Positions 1-8,748 are shown, counted from the stretch's first letter. The stretch is 64,000 nucleotides of DNA from Streptomyces sp. NBC_01717 (GCF_036248255.1 NZ_CP109178.1:2480001-2544000); one strand, 5' to 3'. Notes: generated by a model from the letters alone, not told the origin. Translations and numbers: made by a program.

Positions 1-54
1 TCTTTCCTAGGATCTGGGTCGCGGCCTACTCTATGAGCTTCCCCACTCATCGAT

Positions 55-110
55 CACTCGTTCGAGTGAAACGCTCCGTTTCCCAAGCCACTCCGCGGTA
101 CGATTCGGCC
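55..110 (+). promoter_or_regulatory. Putative leaderless promoter and inverted repeat before the methyltransferase gene
   Basis: A TACGAT hexamer at 99-104 fits an actinobacterial -10 box and ends six bases before the ATG at 111, as expected for a leaderless mRNA. Upstream at 55-68 is a perfect inverted repeat with arms CACTCG and CGAGTG around TT, a possible operator. No convincing -35 box is seen. Methyltransferase genes are often autoregulated or controlled by dedicated repressors; which applies here is unknown. Confidence 0.4.
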
Positions 111-1499
111 ATGGGTGACCAGCCAGAAGAGACCAAGATCCATCGCAGTCGCACGAGCGTGGAGCTGTTCGCGGGCGGGGGTGGCCTCGCCATGGGGGTC
201 CACCGCGCGGGCTTCCGCCCGCTCCTGTTCAACGAGTTCAACAGGCGAGCCTGCGAGACGCTCCTCGCCAGCGCCCGCAGGACTCTCGGCGATGACGGGC
301 TCGTGGAGGTCAGGGAGACGACTCTCGTTCCGCCAAAGGTCGGCGAGCCCGCGCCCCTGTACCCGGGAGACGTGCGCGACCTGGATCTTCGGAAGTTCGA
401 GGGCGAGGTCGACGTCCTCGCCGGCGGCCCTCCCTGCCAGCCGTTCAGCGCCGGGGGTGTCGCCAAGGGCGACGAGGACAAGCGGAACATGTTCCCCGCC
501 GTGTTCAACGCCGTCCGCGAGATGAGGCCGAAGGCCGTGATCTGCGAGAACGTACGAGGACTCCTGCGCCCGTCGTTCAGCGGCTACTTCGAGTACATCA
601 GGAACGAGCTGCGCCTGCCCTTCATGGAGCGCGACCCCAGGAAGACCTGGCAGGAGCACAACGGCGCCCTCATGGGGGCGCTCGGCGATCCGGACCCGGC
701 GGGACACAAGCTGGACATCGACGGCGGCCTCCCCGTTGACGACAGGAGCGCCGACCGTTACAGGGTGATCGCGTTCCCCGTCAACGCGGCGGACTACGGC
801 GTCCCTCAAATCCGCAACCGGGTCGTCATCGTCGCCTTCCGCGCCGACCTTGGCGTCGACATCGTCAGGGATTTCGCGGCGCACGTGAGGAGGCGCCGCT
901 ACTCGGACGACGCCCTCCATCGCTCCATGCGGGACGGTTCCTACTGGGCGCGCCATGACGTGCCCCCCCACGTCAAGGAGCGCGTCATGGCGCGCCTGCC
1001 CGAGGTGATCAAGGAGGACAAGTGCCTGCCCTGGCGCACCCTCCGCGATGCCATCAAGGGCTACGGCACCGACGAGGAGCTCCCGGCTCTTCCCAAAATC
1101 GACCTGACCCGCCTCGAGGAGAAGCACGACTTCGGCGGGGAGAGGTTCCCCGGACACATCGGCTGGCCGGGCGCGAGAATCTACAAGGGCCACACCCCGA
1201 ACGAACTCGACCGCCCCGCCAAGACCGTCAAGGCTGGCGTTCACGGTGTCCCCGGTGGTGAGTCCGTCATGGAGCTCGACAAGCGGTTGGAGGACCTCAC
1301 GTCTCCGGGGGGATGGCGTTATCGCCACCGCTACATGACCGTCCGCGAGACCGCCCGAGTCATGACCTTCCCCGACGAGTGGATCGGCTCCGGCCCCCGT
1401 GGGGAGCAGATGCGGCAGCTCGGCAACGCCGTCCCGGTGGTCCTCGGTGAGTTCTTCGCCAGGGCCGTCGCCGACGCCCTGGATGCGGCGGGTCAGTAA
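111..1499 (+). CDS. DNA (cytosine-5-)-methyltransferase
   Basis: This C5 cytosine DNA methyltransferase of about 462 residues should transfer a methyl group from SAM to cytosine in a recognition site. Visible motifs are I (ELFAGGGGLAMG, near residues 18-29), IV (GGPPCQPFS, catalytic Cys about 109), VI (ENVRGLL, about 146), VIII (QIRNRVVIVAF) and the C-terminal RQLGNAVPV motif that closes the SAM fold. The frame opens at 33, but the ATG at 111 just after a -10-like box is the better start. A Vsr gene follows after 4 bp, so the pair is probably co-transcribed. The target sequence cannot be read from the protein. It converges with a MORC-like ATPase/helicase operon and is probably the modification arm of that system. 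Confidence 0.95.
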   Translation: MGDQPEETKIHRSRTSVELFAGGGGLAMGVHRAGFRPLLFNEFNRRACETLLASARRTLGDDGLVEVRETTLVPPKVGEPAPLYPGDVRDLDLRKFEGEVDVLAGGPPCQPFSAGGVAKGDEDKRNMFPAVFNAVREMRPKAVICENVRGLLRPSFSGYFEYIRNELRLPFMERDPRKTWQEHNGALMGALGDPDPAGHKLDIDGGLPVDDRSADRYRVIAFPVNAADYGVPQIRNRVVIVAFRADLGVDIVRDFAAHVRRRRYSDDALHRSMRDGSYWARHDVPPHVKERVMARLPEVIKEDKCLPWRTLRDAIKGYGTDEELPALPKIDLTRLEEKHDFGGERFPGHIGWPGARIYKGHTPNELDRPAKTVKAGVHGVPGGESVMELDKRLEDLTSPGGWRYRHRYMTVRETARVMTFPDEWIGSGPRGEQMRQLGNAVPVVLGEFFARAVADALDAAGQ

Positions 1500-1503
1500 C
1501 GCC

Positions 1504-2325
1504 ATGCCTCGGCCGACAGGACACGCCGGGCACTGGAAGGAGAGCCTTCCCCCCGAGCGCGCGTACAAGCGACGGGCGGGCTCCGCCACTCCGACGCTGG
1601 AACAGGACCGCGCCGCCGGCGGTCGTGACCGGCGCGCCGTCGCCCTCGGCGACGGCCGCTACGCGTGCGCCTCCATCGCCCTCAAGCTGTACCGGCGGAC
1701 ACGCCGCATCCGGGCCTATCTCCGCTGGTCGCAAGACGGCGGCACACGGGAGCGCTATGTCTGCGAAGTGGACCATGCCACTCGCGGGGAGAACCTCGCC
1801 GAGGCGTGGCGCCAGGCCCGGGAAATGGGCATGGTGAGCGATCGCCCCCTGCCGGCCGACTCCAAGGCGTCCTCCACCAGCGTTCGCGCCGTGATGCGAG
1901 CCAATCGCGGCAAGGACACCGGTCCAGAGCTCGCCCTGCGGAAACTGCTGTACCGGCGCGGCCTGCGTTACCGGGTGGACACGCGCCCCATTCCCGAGAT
2001 CCGGCGCCGGGCGGACCTCGTGTTCTCTGGTCCCCGGGTCGCGGTGTTCGTGGACGGCTGCTTCTGGCATGGCTGTCCCGAGCACTACCGTGCCGCGACG
2101 AGGAACGCCGAGTTCTGGCGGGACAAGATCGAGGGCAACAAGAACAGGGATGTCGAGACCACCGAGGCTCTCCGCTCCGCAGGCTGGGCCGTGATCCGGG
2201 TCTGGGAGCACGAGGCCCCGGAGTCGGCGGCCGAGCTGATCGCCCACGAGGTCCAGGCGCGGCGGGCGGGGGCAAGGTCCAAGCCCACAGGCGTCGACGC
2301 TCTCGCTAGAGGGGACGGCCACTGA
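1504..2325 (+). CDS. vsr: Very short patch repair (Vsr) endonuclease with N-terminal extension
   Basis: Vsr nicks beside T:G mismatches produced by deamination of methylated cytosine, and Vsr-like nucleases also occur as restriction effectors. The C-terminal 150 residues are typical: MRANRGKDTGPELALRKLLY, then RRRADLVFSGPRVAVFVDGC with the catalytic Asp, then FWHGCPEH with the zinc-binding and catalytic Cys/His set. The protein has about 273 residues, against about 135-155 for standard Vsr. The extra 110 residues at the N-terminus (a region around RRTRRIRAYLRWSQDGG) are unrecognised. The start at 1504 lies 4 bp after the methyltransferase stop, which indicates translational coupling. The last 20 bp overlap the oppositely directed AbrB-like gene. 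Confidence 0.92.
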   Translation: MPRPTGHAGHWKESLPPERAYKRRAGSATPTLEQDRAAGGRDRRAVALGDGRYACASIALKLYRRTRRIRAYLRWSQDGGTRERYVCEVDHATRGENLAEAWRQAREMGMVSDRPLPADSKASSTSVRAVMRANRGKDTGPELALRKLLYRRGLRYRVDTRPIPEIRRRADLVFSGPRVAVFVDGCFWHGCPEHYRAATRNAEFWRDKIEGNKNRDVETTEALRSAGWAVIRVWEHEAPESAAELIAHEVQARRAGARSKPTGVDALARGDGH

Positions 2326-2500
2326 GCAGGTCGTCGATGGCGTCCGTCAGACGCCGCAGGACGATCCGCCCGTCGTCCGTGCTCGCGGCCATTACCTTCT
2401 CGCCTGGGTTGAGGCCGGCTTGGGCAAGAAGGCTGATGGGCAGTACGACGGTGCCGTCGTCGCGGATGGTCACTTCTTGCGGGTCCTGGATCATCGGCAT
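2306..2500 (-). CDS. AbrB/MazE-type swapped-hairpin DNA-binding protein
   Basis: This 64-residue protein has the SpoVT-AbrB pattern: VTIRDDGTVVLPISLLAQAG, then LNPGEKVMAASTDDGRIVLR. Such proteins act as transition-state regulators or as antitoxins that bind their own promoter. No toxin partner is obvious; the gene upstream on this strand encodes a 70-residue protein of unknown function. It is the last gene of the leftward operon that starts with the GHKL ATPase, and its 3' end overlaps the vsr 3' end by 20 bp. It could be an operon regulator or half of a toxin-antitoxin pair. Confidence 0.75.
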   Translation of the reverse strand: MPMIQDPQEVTIRDDGTVVLPISLLAQAGLNPGEKVMAASTDDGRIVLRRLTDAIDDLLSGRPL

Positions 2501-2635
2501 AGTGTCTCACCCCCTCCCCCAGCCCCCACCTGAGAATTCGGGTGGCGCTCCCGTCACCCCTACGACGTGCTGGTCGCTCTCGACGCGCGCAACCGGCCTT
2601 GGTCATCCGCTTTGGTGATGTCCAGGGCGAGCGGG

Positions 2636-2848
2636 TCACTCCTTGCCGTTCCGGGCCCCCACGACGTTCTCCACAGGCCGCTCACCGTTGATGACCAGCG
2701 AAGGGCCGTGGCCATGCTCGATCGCGTTGCGCGAGAGTCGGAGTGCGTCGCTACTTGCAATGTCATCGGTCACGGCCCCGGCGGCGCATGAGGTTTCGAG
2801 CTGCCAGAAACCCCTGATCAGGTCGAGGACGTGGCCCTCGCCGGACAC
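2636..2848 (-). CDS. Small protein of unknown function in the defence operon
   Basis: A 70-residue frame starts at a GTG (2848) preceded by a strong GGAGGA ribosome site five bases upstream. It overlaps the last 31 bp of the sigma-like gene in another frame, typical of translational coupling. The protein begins VSGEGHVLDLIRGFWQLETS and ends VENVVGARNGKE, with no recognised motif. A TTG at 2863 would be an alternative start but lacks a ribosome site. It may be the partner of the AbrB-like protein downstream, but nothing in the sequence proves this. Confidence 0.6.
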   Translation of the reverse strand: MSGEGHVLDLIRGFWQLETSCAAGAVTDDIASSDALRLSRNAIEHGHGPSLVINGERPVENVVGARNGKE

Positions 2849-4134
2849 GCTTCCTCCTCGCAACCGTGGTGGACCTGGGCACTGCCCTCCCTGAGGTTCA
2901 GGACGAGGGCAAGGACGCAGCCATCGACCACTCCGAGTTCGAGGGCGTGACGGCGGAGACTGGAGACCTGAGCGACGCTCGTGCCGCGGCGGACGCTGAG
3001 GGGCGCGTGCCCCCCGAAGGTGGCGAACGTGCGGCTCATGGGGGCTTGGCGGAGGCCCAGGCGCCAGGTCAGCCAGGAGTTCACTCGCACTCCGCTTCCA
3101 CGCAGGACATCCCGGTCAACGGGGATTCGGGCGCCCAGCACATCACCGTGGACGGCCATGGTGGCCGGCTGGGCCGGCTCCGCCTCCTCGATCGGCTGGG
3201 CGCCACGGGTGACCAGGTCGATGAGGCCGTCGGCGGTTTCGCCGATCTGGTCGCTGAGCAGACACTGTGTGAGCCGCCACGCGGTGACGGGGTACAGCTC
3301 CGTGACCTTCGCGAAGAGGGATCCTCGGGCGATTGGCCCGTGTTCGGTGACCACCGCGACCAGGGCCTCGACGGCGTTACTGAACGGGGTGAGACGCAGG
3401 TGTGACCACTCGGCCAGGGCCCAGGACCCCTCGGGCCGGCTCAGAACGAACCGGTCGTCACGACGCAGCGCCTCCCGCGCCGCCTTTTCCGTCGCCACGG
3501 ACATGGGCTTGAGCAGTTCCTCGGCGGTACAGGGACGCCCGGCCTCCAGCAGGTACAGGTACGCGGAATCGCGTCCCCTCGCCTTGCGGCGAACCCAGTG
3601 CCTGTCCGCGTTGGGCGCGACCTTGGAGCGGGGGTCGTCGAGAAGGCCGGTCAAGGGGATCCCCTCGGGCACGCCCGCCGTACGGGCCGCCTCGCGGAGC
3701 GCGTCGCCGGCCAGGGGAGCGCTGGCCACCAGTCGGCGCAGCGCGGCGTCGAGCGCGTCGGGGTGGGCGGTCCACCAACCCCGTAGGGGGCCAACCCACG
3801 TGTGCGGGGCGTTCAGGCCGGCCTCCAACAGGTTCAACTCCAGAACGACGTGGTCTCTCACTCCCAGGGCTGCCGCGAAGGCTTCTCTTCGGACGGCGGG
3901 CGCCGCTCCGACGGCCCGCAGAGTCTCACGCCACCCTTGGTGGGCGATATCGGTCATGGCGGCGTGCCTTCGCTGCAGCTGGGTGATGATCTGTCGCACC
4001 CGTTCCCGGCTCACCCTGAACTCGGCCCCGGCCTCCTCCAAGGTGCGGCCCGCCGCGCGGGCCTCGACGATGGCCCGGGCGCGGTCGTCGAACCCCGAGT
4101 GCCATGCCTGGATCATCCACCCCTCGTCGAACAT
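2818..4134 (-). CDS. Sigma-70 region 4-like, multi-HTH protein of the defence operon
   Basis: The 438-residue protein has an N-terminal helix-turn-helix resembling sigma factor region 4 (RTLEEAGAEFRVSRERVRQI, about residues 29-48). Two later segments look like winged-helix/HARE-type HTH modules: AEELLKPMSVATEKAAREAL with a following wing, and a segment around NAVEALVAVVTEHGPIARG. There is no sigma region 2, so it is unlikely to work as a normal sigma factor. Proteins of this architecture accompany restriction and MORC/helicase loci and probably recognise DNA or regulate the operon (inference). It starts 8 bp after the preceding gene with a GAGG ribosome site. The C-terminal third is not recognised. 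Confidence 0.75.
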   Translation of the reverse strand: MFDEGWMIQAWHSGFDDRARAIVEARAAGRTLEEAGAEFRVSRERVRQIITQLQRRHAAMTDIAHQGWRETLRAVGAAPAVRREAFAAALGVRDHVVLELNLLEAGLNAPHTWVGPLRGWWTAHPDALDAALRRLVASAPLAGDALREAARTAGVPEGIPLTGLLDDPRSKVAPNADRHWVRRKARGRDSAYLYLLEAGRPCTAEELLKPMSVATEKAAREALRRDDRFVLSRPEGSWALAEWSHLRLTPFSNAVEALVAVVTEHGPIARGSLFAKVTELYPVTAWRLTQCLLSDQIGETADGLIDLVTRGAQPIEEAEPAQPATMAVHGDVLGARIPVDRDVLRGSGVRVNSWLTWRLGLRQAPMSRTFATFGGHAPLSVRRGTSVAQVSSLRRHALELGVVDGCVLALVLNLREGSAQVHHGCEEEACPARATSST

Positions 4135-4142
4135 GGCTGCCT

Positions 4143-4742
4143 CTACATCTCGTTGAAGTAGATAACCCGCACGCCCAGGAACTTGGCCAGGCGCTCGTGC
4201 TGGGCCTTGTCCTCACGTGTGAGGGGGTTGAGGAAGGGATCGATGACGCAGATCGTCCACGGCGCGGTCTCGCCACCGGAGCGGTCGAGGGTGGCGGGCC
4301 ACACCAGGTGCTTGAAGCTCGCGTCGGGACCGGCCACGAAGTGCAGTTCGTCGTCCTCCGAGCCGACCCTGCGAACCTTGGCTCGCATCGGCTTCTGCCT
4401 CTTGGATCGGGGAACTATCTCCCACTCCCCTCCCAGCGTCTTCGCGATGATCTCGTCGATCGTCGCGGCGGGCCTCTTCACGTACTTGGCGTATTTGCCC
4501 ACGCCACGGCGGGCCCGCTGGTACTCCTTCATCGGACCGTCCTTGAGCCACGGCCGGACGTTCGCGGCCAAGCCGACGAATCCGATCAGCCGGCCCCCGA
4601 CCTCCGGGTCGTCCGTCCACTGCTGGTAGAGGCGGGTGCGATCGCCGTCCTGCAGGTTGAGCCAGTCGGCCTCGGCGGCCTGCTCGAAGACCCGGGTGAG
4701 GACGGCGGCTTCGACCTCGGTCGGGATCTTGTAGTCGGTCAC
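4143..4742 (-). CDS. Conserved-looking protein of unknown function in the defence operon
   Basis: This 199-residue protein starts at a GTG overlapping the helicase stop (GTGA), so it is translationally coupled to it. The N-terminal half is helical with basic stretches (KEYQRARRGVGKYAKYVKRP) and the C-terminal half looks alpha/beta (APWTICVIDPFLNPLTREDK, then GVRVIYFNEM at the end). I recognise no family. Its placement between the nuclease-helicase and the HTH protein suggests a core or specificity component. Its frame is open far upstream inside the helicase gene, but the part above the GTG is shadow. Confidence 0.8.
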   Translation of the reverse strand: MTDYKIPTEVEAAVLTRVFEQAAEADWLNLQDGDRTRLYQQWTDDPEVGGRLIGFVGLAANVRPWLKDGPMKEYQRARRGVGKYAKYVKRPAATIDEIIAKTLGGEWEIVPRSKRQKPMRAKVRRVGSEDDELHFVAGPDASFKHLVWPATLDRSGGETAPWTICVIDPFLNPLTREDKAQHERLAKFLGVRVIYFNEM

Positions 4743-6403
4743 AGGATTCCTTTCGGCATGGGGAACTGGAGGCGGACCTCGTCCGCCGCGGTCTCGAGGT
4801 CGGCGGCGTCCTGGATCCACATGTCCATGAGGGAGCCGACGGTCTCGTCCTGGAACTCGATCCGGGAGGTGTGGGGGAGATCCAGGTGTTCCGTCTCGGT
4901 GGCCTCCAGGGTCCGGCGAAGGTTCAGGGCCGCAGCGGCGCGGCGGATGTCTGTCACGAAGTCGAGGACCCTGAGCGCCTTCTTGCCGGGGCTGAGGCGC
5001 AGCCCGCGGCCAAGCTGCTGCACGAAGATTCTTCGGCTGTGGGTGACGCGCAGGAACGCTATGAGGTTCACGTCGGGCACGTCGACGCCTTCGTTGAACA
5101 CGTCGACGCAGGTGATGACCGGGACACGCCCGAGGCGGAACTCGTTCAGCAGGACGTTGCGGTGACGCTTGGTCAGGCCGCTGTGGAGATAGGAGGCGTT
5201 GACCCACTGCGGGTCGGAGACCGAGAGGAGCTCCGCCATGTGCTCGGCGTGTTCGATCGTCTGGCAGAAGACGATGGCGCGGGGCTCGGTGGTCTCCCGC
5301 CAGGCCGCCCGCAGGTGCTCCACGATCTCCTCGTCCCGCTGGGGAAGGAAGAGGTGCCGGTTGAGGTCCTTGATCGAGTAACCGTGACGGCTGATCTCCT
5401 TGACGGCGTCCCATTCGACACCGTCGGCATACAGTCGGTAGTCAACGGCGGACAGGAAGCCCGCCGCCATGCCCTCGGCGATGCCCATGGTGAAGCTGGG
5501 ATAGCCGAAACGGGCCGTGATGTCGAACTTGTCGCCGCGCCAAGGGGTGGCGGTCACTCCGAATTGCGCCGCAGCCGAACACAGATCGAGGAGTTCCGCA
5601 AACCTGCCGGTCTCGGCCACGTGATGGGTCTCGTCGATCATGATGAGATCAGGACGGTAGCCGTTTCGCGTGGCGGCCAGCGCCGACTCGACGGTCGCGA
5701 CGACCACCCCGGCCAAGTCCCTGGGCTTGCTCTCACCGGTAAGGAGGCGGGTGGGAACGGTCTTCGGGATGTGCCGCCACAGCGCCTTCTCAAGCTGTTC
5801 CACGAGGTCGCGCATGTGCGCCACCACGAGAACCTTGGCCTGCGGACGGGACTTGAGGAGATTGCTGATGACCTCCCCGCCGACGACCGTCTTCCCCAAT
5901 CCGGTCGCCAGGACGAGGAGGGCCGAGCCCTCGGCCGCCAGGTCGCGCTCAATGGCCTCCACCGCCTCGGCCTGATAGGACCTCAGCTTGTAAGGGCTCG
6001 GCACGCGCTCCGGCATGCGCTCACCGATGGCCGCAAGCGTGGCGCCGTGCCACAGCGCGATGTCGACGCCGACGCCCGCCAAGGCGCGGCGGCGCGCCTC
6101 GGCCGACGAGGTGATGTTCGTATTGGTCGCCAAGACGGCCTTGTCCGCCCGGTAGTGGGTACGGGCCCGCTCGAGGTCGTCGACGCCGGCGTGGTCCGCC
6201 GTGCCGTGCGCCTTCCACTTGCTCTGGAACACCCACTGCTCGCGGTTCCGGACAGCGAGGAGATCCGCGCCGTGGTCGTTGGCGCCGTCCACGACACGAA
6301 CGTCATGGAACCCCAGGTGCCACAGAGTCCGCTCGAGTGCCTTGGTCAGTCCCGCCGGGCCACCATCCCGCAGCTCGGCAGGGGACAGGAACACGGCGTT
6401 CAC
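4739..6403 (-). CDS. Superfamily II helicase with N-terminal Mrr-like nuclease domain
   Basis: This 554-residue protein joins a PD-(D/E)XK-type nuclease domain to a DEAD/DEAH helicase. In the nuclease part the acidic residue of HGADLLAV (Asp about 47) and the QSK triad (about 60-62) form the expected pocket. The helicase has Walker A ATGLGKT (Lys about 171), DETH (about 257-260), TATPWRG, and motif VI QLGRGLRLSPGKK. The likely role is ATP-driven DNA translocation with cleavage of unmodified DNA. It overlaps the GHKL ATPase stop by 4 bp and the next gene by 4 bp, so the three form a tight operon. Mrr-like domains often cut modified DNA, so a type IV-like activity is also possible. Confidence 0.9.
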   Translation of the reverse strand: MNAVFLSPAELRDGGPAGLTKALERTLWHLGFHDVRVVDGANDHGADLLAVRNREQWVFQSKWKAHGTADHAGVDDLERARTHYRADKAVLATNTNITSSAEARRRALAGVGVDIALWHGATLAAIGERMPERVPSPYKLRSYQAEAVEAIERDLAAEGSALLVLATGLGKTVVGGEVISNLLKSRPQAKVLVVAHMRDLVEQLEKALWRHIPKTVPTRLLTGESKPRDLAGVVVATVESALAATRNGYRPDLIMIDETHHVAETGRFAELLDLCSAAAQFGVTATPWRGDKFDITARFGYPSFTMGIAEGMAAGFLSAVDYRLYADGVEWDAVKEISRHGYSIKDLNRHLFLPQRDEEIVEHLRAAWRETTEPRAIVFCQTIEHAEHMAELLSVSDPQWVNASYLHSGLTKRHRNVLLNEFRLGRVPVITCVDVFNEGVDVPDVNLIAFLRVTHSRRIFVQQLGRGLRLSPGKKALRVLDFVTDIRRAAAALNLRRTLEATETEHLDLPHTSRIEFQDETVGSLMDMWIQDAADLETAADEVRLQFPMPKGIL

Positions 6404-8748
6404 TCGTCACCGGCCAGCTCGTCAGCGAGCAGGGTGATGCTGAGGCGGGCACGCTGGAGCTGGAGGGCGGTGGCCTCACCGGCGAAGGTTCCGATGGTTG
6501 CCACGTCGGCCAGGTAGCCCGTGACGCGGGCCAGGCTCAGGGAGCGCGCGGACGGTGACTTCACATCAGCGTACGGGCCCCGGAAGACGCGGCGGTCCAG
6601 GAACGCCTCGGGCATCACCTCCACCAGGCGAACGAGCGCCAGTGCGGGGAGGTAGGAGATGAACCCGGCGTCCTGGCCCAAGCGTCCGACCTGGCCGACA
6701 CGACCGGAGGCGATCATCGACTCTTCGACAGCCGTCCTCTCCTCCTCGCTGAGGTGGCCGAAGACCTCGCGGTACTCACCGGAGCGGTTGAGTTCGGCGA
6801 CCGTGCGGCTGCGGATCTCGTTCAGCAGGTCACGGGCCTCCGCGCCGACCGTGTTGCCGTCCAGCGCGCTCTCCTTGAGGGACTGGGCGCGGATGCCGGC
6901 GACCAGCTGGGACGGGCCCCACTGGGAGCGCGCGCGAACTTTCAGCAGAGGTGCCAGTTCGGCCAGGAGGAGATCGGCGTAGTCCGCGCCGAACCGCTGG
7001 AACACCTCGTGGTCGGCATCGACGAAGGCGGTGAGTTCGTTGCCCGCGCGCTGGTCGAGAAGGACCGGGACGGCCTGTCCCGAGTCGTCGAGGAGAGGCT
7101 CACCGCTCTTGAGAAGGCGCGTCTCGACGTTCAGGTAGCCGAGGTCGGGGTGGCCGAACGGGCGACTGAGGTACGAGTGCCGCGTCGAGGCGTTCTCGTA
7201 GCGGGCCAGGCGCTCGCTTCGCGTCTCGATCTTCCCCTTCGCCTCCTTCGTCATGGTGGTCGTGCCACCGCCGCCCGCCTCCGGGCCGGCCGGCTGGGTG
7301 GCGCCGGAGGCGGGCGCGTCGGCGGGCACGCCGAGGGCATCCATGACCGCCTGCTCGTCGGGCTGGGTCGGGACGCTGGCCGTCGTCTTGGCCTGCTTCC
7401 CCTTGTTCTTGCTCTCCTCGTGTTCGAGGATCGCCTGCCACCAGCGTTCGTCCGTCTGGAAGTCCGGGTTGCCCTTATGGAACTCGTTGCCCCAGCGGCG
7501 GGTCTCATCGTGGATGGGCTTGCGGCCGTCACCGGGTACCAGGCAGCGCAGGCCGGCGTCGTTACGGCGGTATCCCTTGAACAGCAGGGCGAGCGGGCTC
7601 AGGTTCTCCGGGTAGCCGAGGGCTTCGGCCCTCTTGGGCTGGAGCGGTGCCACCCCACGCAGCAGTTCCACAGCGCTGCGCCAGCTCCGGTCCGCGTACT
7701 CGAAGGCGTCCTTCTGGTAGGTCACGGGGACGTGGTCGAGGTGGATCTCGCCGATGATGCGGCCACCCTGGTGGGCAAGCTCGACAGGGTACTCGGGGTC
7801 CTCGTTGCCGGGAGCGCCGTCGGGATTGTTCCAGGTGAACAACTGCCTGTCCCAGCGCAGGATCTTGCGGCCGTTGCGAAGGAAGTCGATGCCGTAGTCG
7901 GTCTTGTGGAGGTAGCGCTGAATGCCGAGCCAGCCCCAGATCCGGCGTTTGCGGACGGTAAGCTTCTCACTCCCGCAGTCGGCGCAAACGTCGCCGTGAG
8001 TCAGCTGCCACTGGCCGCAGTCGGAGCAGGCCACCCCGTCCTGGAGCTCCTCGTCAATCTCGATGTACGCGGGGATGCGCTCCTTGCCGTTGTAGAGCAC
8101 GAAGCGGTCGTCCCCCCAGCGGCAGTGCCGGACCGGCTTGACCCGGGTCCCGGCCACGTAGAGCTCGAAGCCGCGCGCGTCCAAGATCCACGAGTACACG
8201 GAGCCCAGCATGTTGCGGAGGGCTTGCCCGTTGCGGCGCATCCACTCCGCCCGCGTCCGGTTCAGCCGGTCGATGACGATCCGCGTGCCGTGCTGAGCGG
8301 GGTCGCTCTTCGGCTCGGTGATGTCCGTCGCCTCGAAGTCGTCCTGGATGTGGTCCAGGTCGATCTCGACGCCGATCCACTCGCTGTCACCGGCCCGCGT
8401 AGTGAGGACGCGGGTGCGCTTGCCGAGGCGGGCGGTGGCCACGTTGAAGCCCATGCCGAACAGGCCGAGCTTGTCGTGCATGTCGTTGCCGGACCAGCCG
8501 GCCCGCACCGCACGCTCCAGACGCTCGTACGTCATGCCCCGACCGGTGTCGGCGATGACGAGTTCCCCGTTGGCCGAGGACGGCAGGGACACGCTGACCT
8601 TGTACCCGTCGGGCCACTCCACTCCGGAACGGACGATCTCGCTGAAGTCGTCGAAGGAGTTATCGACGAGCTCGGCCACGCACTGCCACTCGTCGAACTC
8701 GATCTCGCCCAGCATGCGCAGCACACGGGCGGAAGGGGTGATCTTCAC
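6400..8748 (-). CDS. GHKL (MORC/Hsp90/MutL-type) ATPase of the defence operon
   Basis: This 782-residue protein has a complete GHKL ATPase fold: the N box AELVDNSFDD (Glu 26, Asn 30), ADTGRGM (Asp 67, Gly 69), GLFGMGFNVATARLG (residues 95-109) and HGTRIVIDRL (153-162). A zinc ribbon with CSDC and CADC (Cys 241, 244, 255, 258) interrupts the transducer region. A Gly/Thr/Ala-rich linker near residues 475-500 leads to a C-terminal helical domain. Prokaryotic MORC ATPases next to methyltransferases, helicases and nucleases have been described by comparative genomics and are thought to remodel or loop DNA. The GTG start has an AGGAGAGG ribosome site. It is first in the operon and overlaps the helicase by 4 bp. 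Confidence 0.88.
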   Translation of the reverse strand: MKITPSARVLRMLGEIEFDEWQCVAELVDNSFDDFSEIVRSGVEWPDGYKVSVSLPSSANGELVIADTGRGMTYERLERAVRAGWSGNDMHDKLGLFGMGFNVATARLGKRTRVLTTRAGDSEWIGVEIDLDHIQDDFEATDITEPKSDPAQHGTRIVIDRLNRTRAEWMRRNGQALRNMLGSVYSWILDARGFELYVAGTRVKPVRHCRWGDDRFVLYNGKERIPAYIEIDEELQDGVACSDCGQWQLTHGDVCADCGSEKLTVRKRRIWGWLGIQRYLHKTDYGIDFLRNGRKILRWDRQLFTWNNPDGAPGNEDPEYPVELAHQGGRIIGEIHLDHVPVTYQKDAFEYADRSWRSAVELLRGVAPLQPKRAEALGYPENLSPLALLFKGYRRNDAGLRCLVPGDGRKPIHDETRRWGNEFHKGNPDFQTDERWWQAILEHEESKNKGKQAKTTASVPTQPDEQAVMDALGVPADAPASGATQPAGPEAGGGGTTTMTKEAKGKIETRSERLARYENASTRHSYLSRPFGHPDLGYLNVETRLLKSGEPLLDDSGQAVPVLLDQRAGNELTAFVDADHEVFQRFGADYADLLLAELAPLLKVRARSQWGPSQLVAGIRAQSLKESALDGNTVGAEARDLLNEIRSRTVAELNRSGEYREVFGHLSEEERTAVEESMIASGRVGQVGRLGQDAGFISYLPALALVRLVEVMPEAFLDRRVFRGPYADVKSPSARSLSLARVTGYLADVATIGTFAGEATALQLQRARLSITLLADELAGDE

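Noticed and set aside
54..1589. 511-codon open frame antisense to the methyltransferase gene
   Set aside because: The plus strand carries all C5-methyltransferase motifs; the antisense frame is a third-position GC artefact.
111..8748. BREX, DISARM or classical type I restriction system
   Set aside because: No PglX/PglZ/BrxC, no DrmAB pair, and no HsdRMS subunits; the GHKL ATPase with nuclease-helicase does not fit them.
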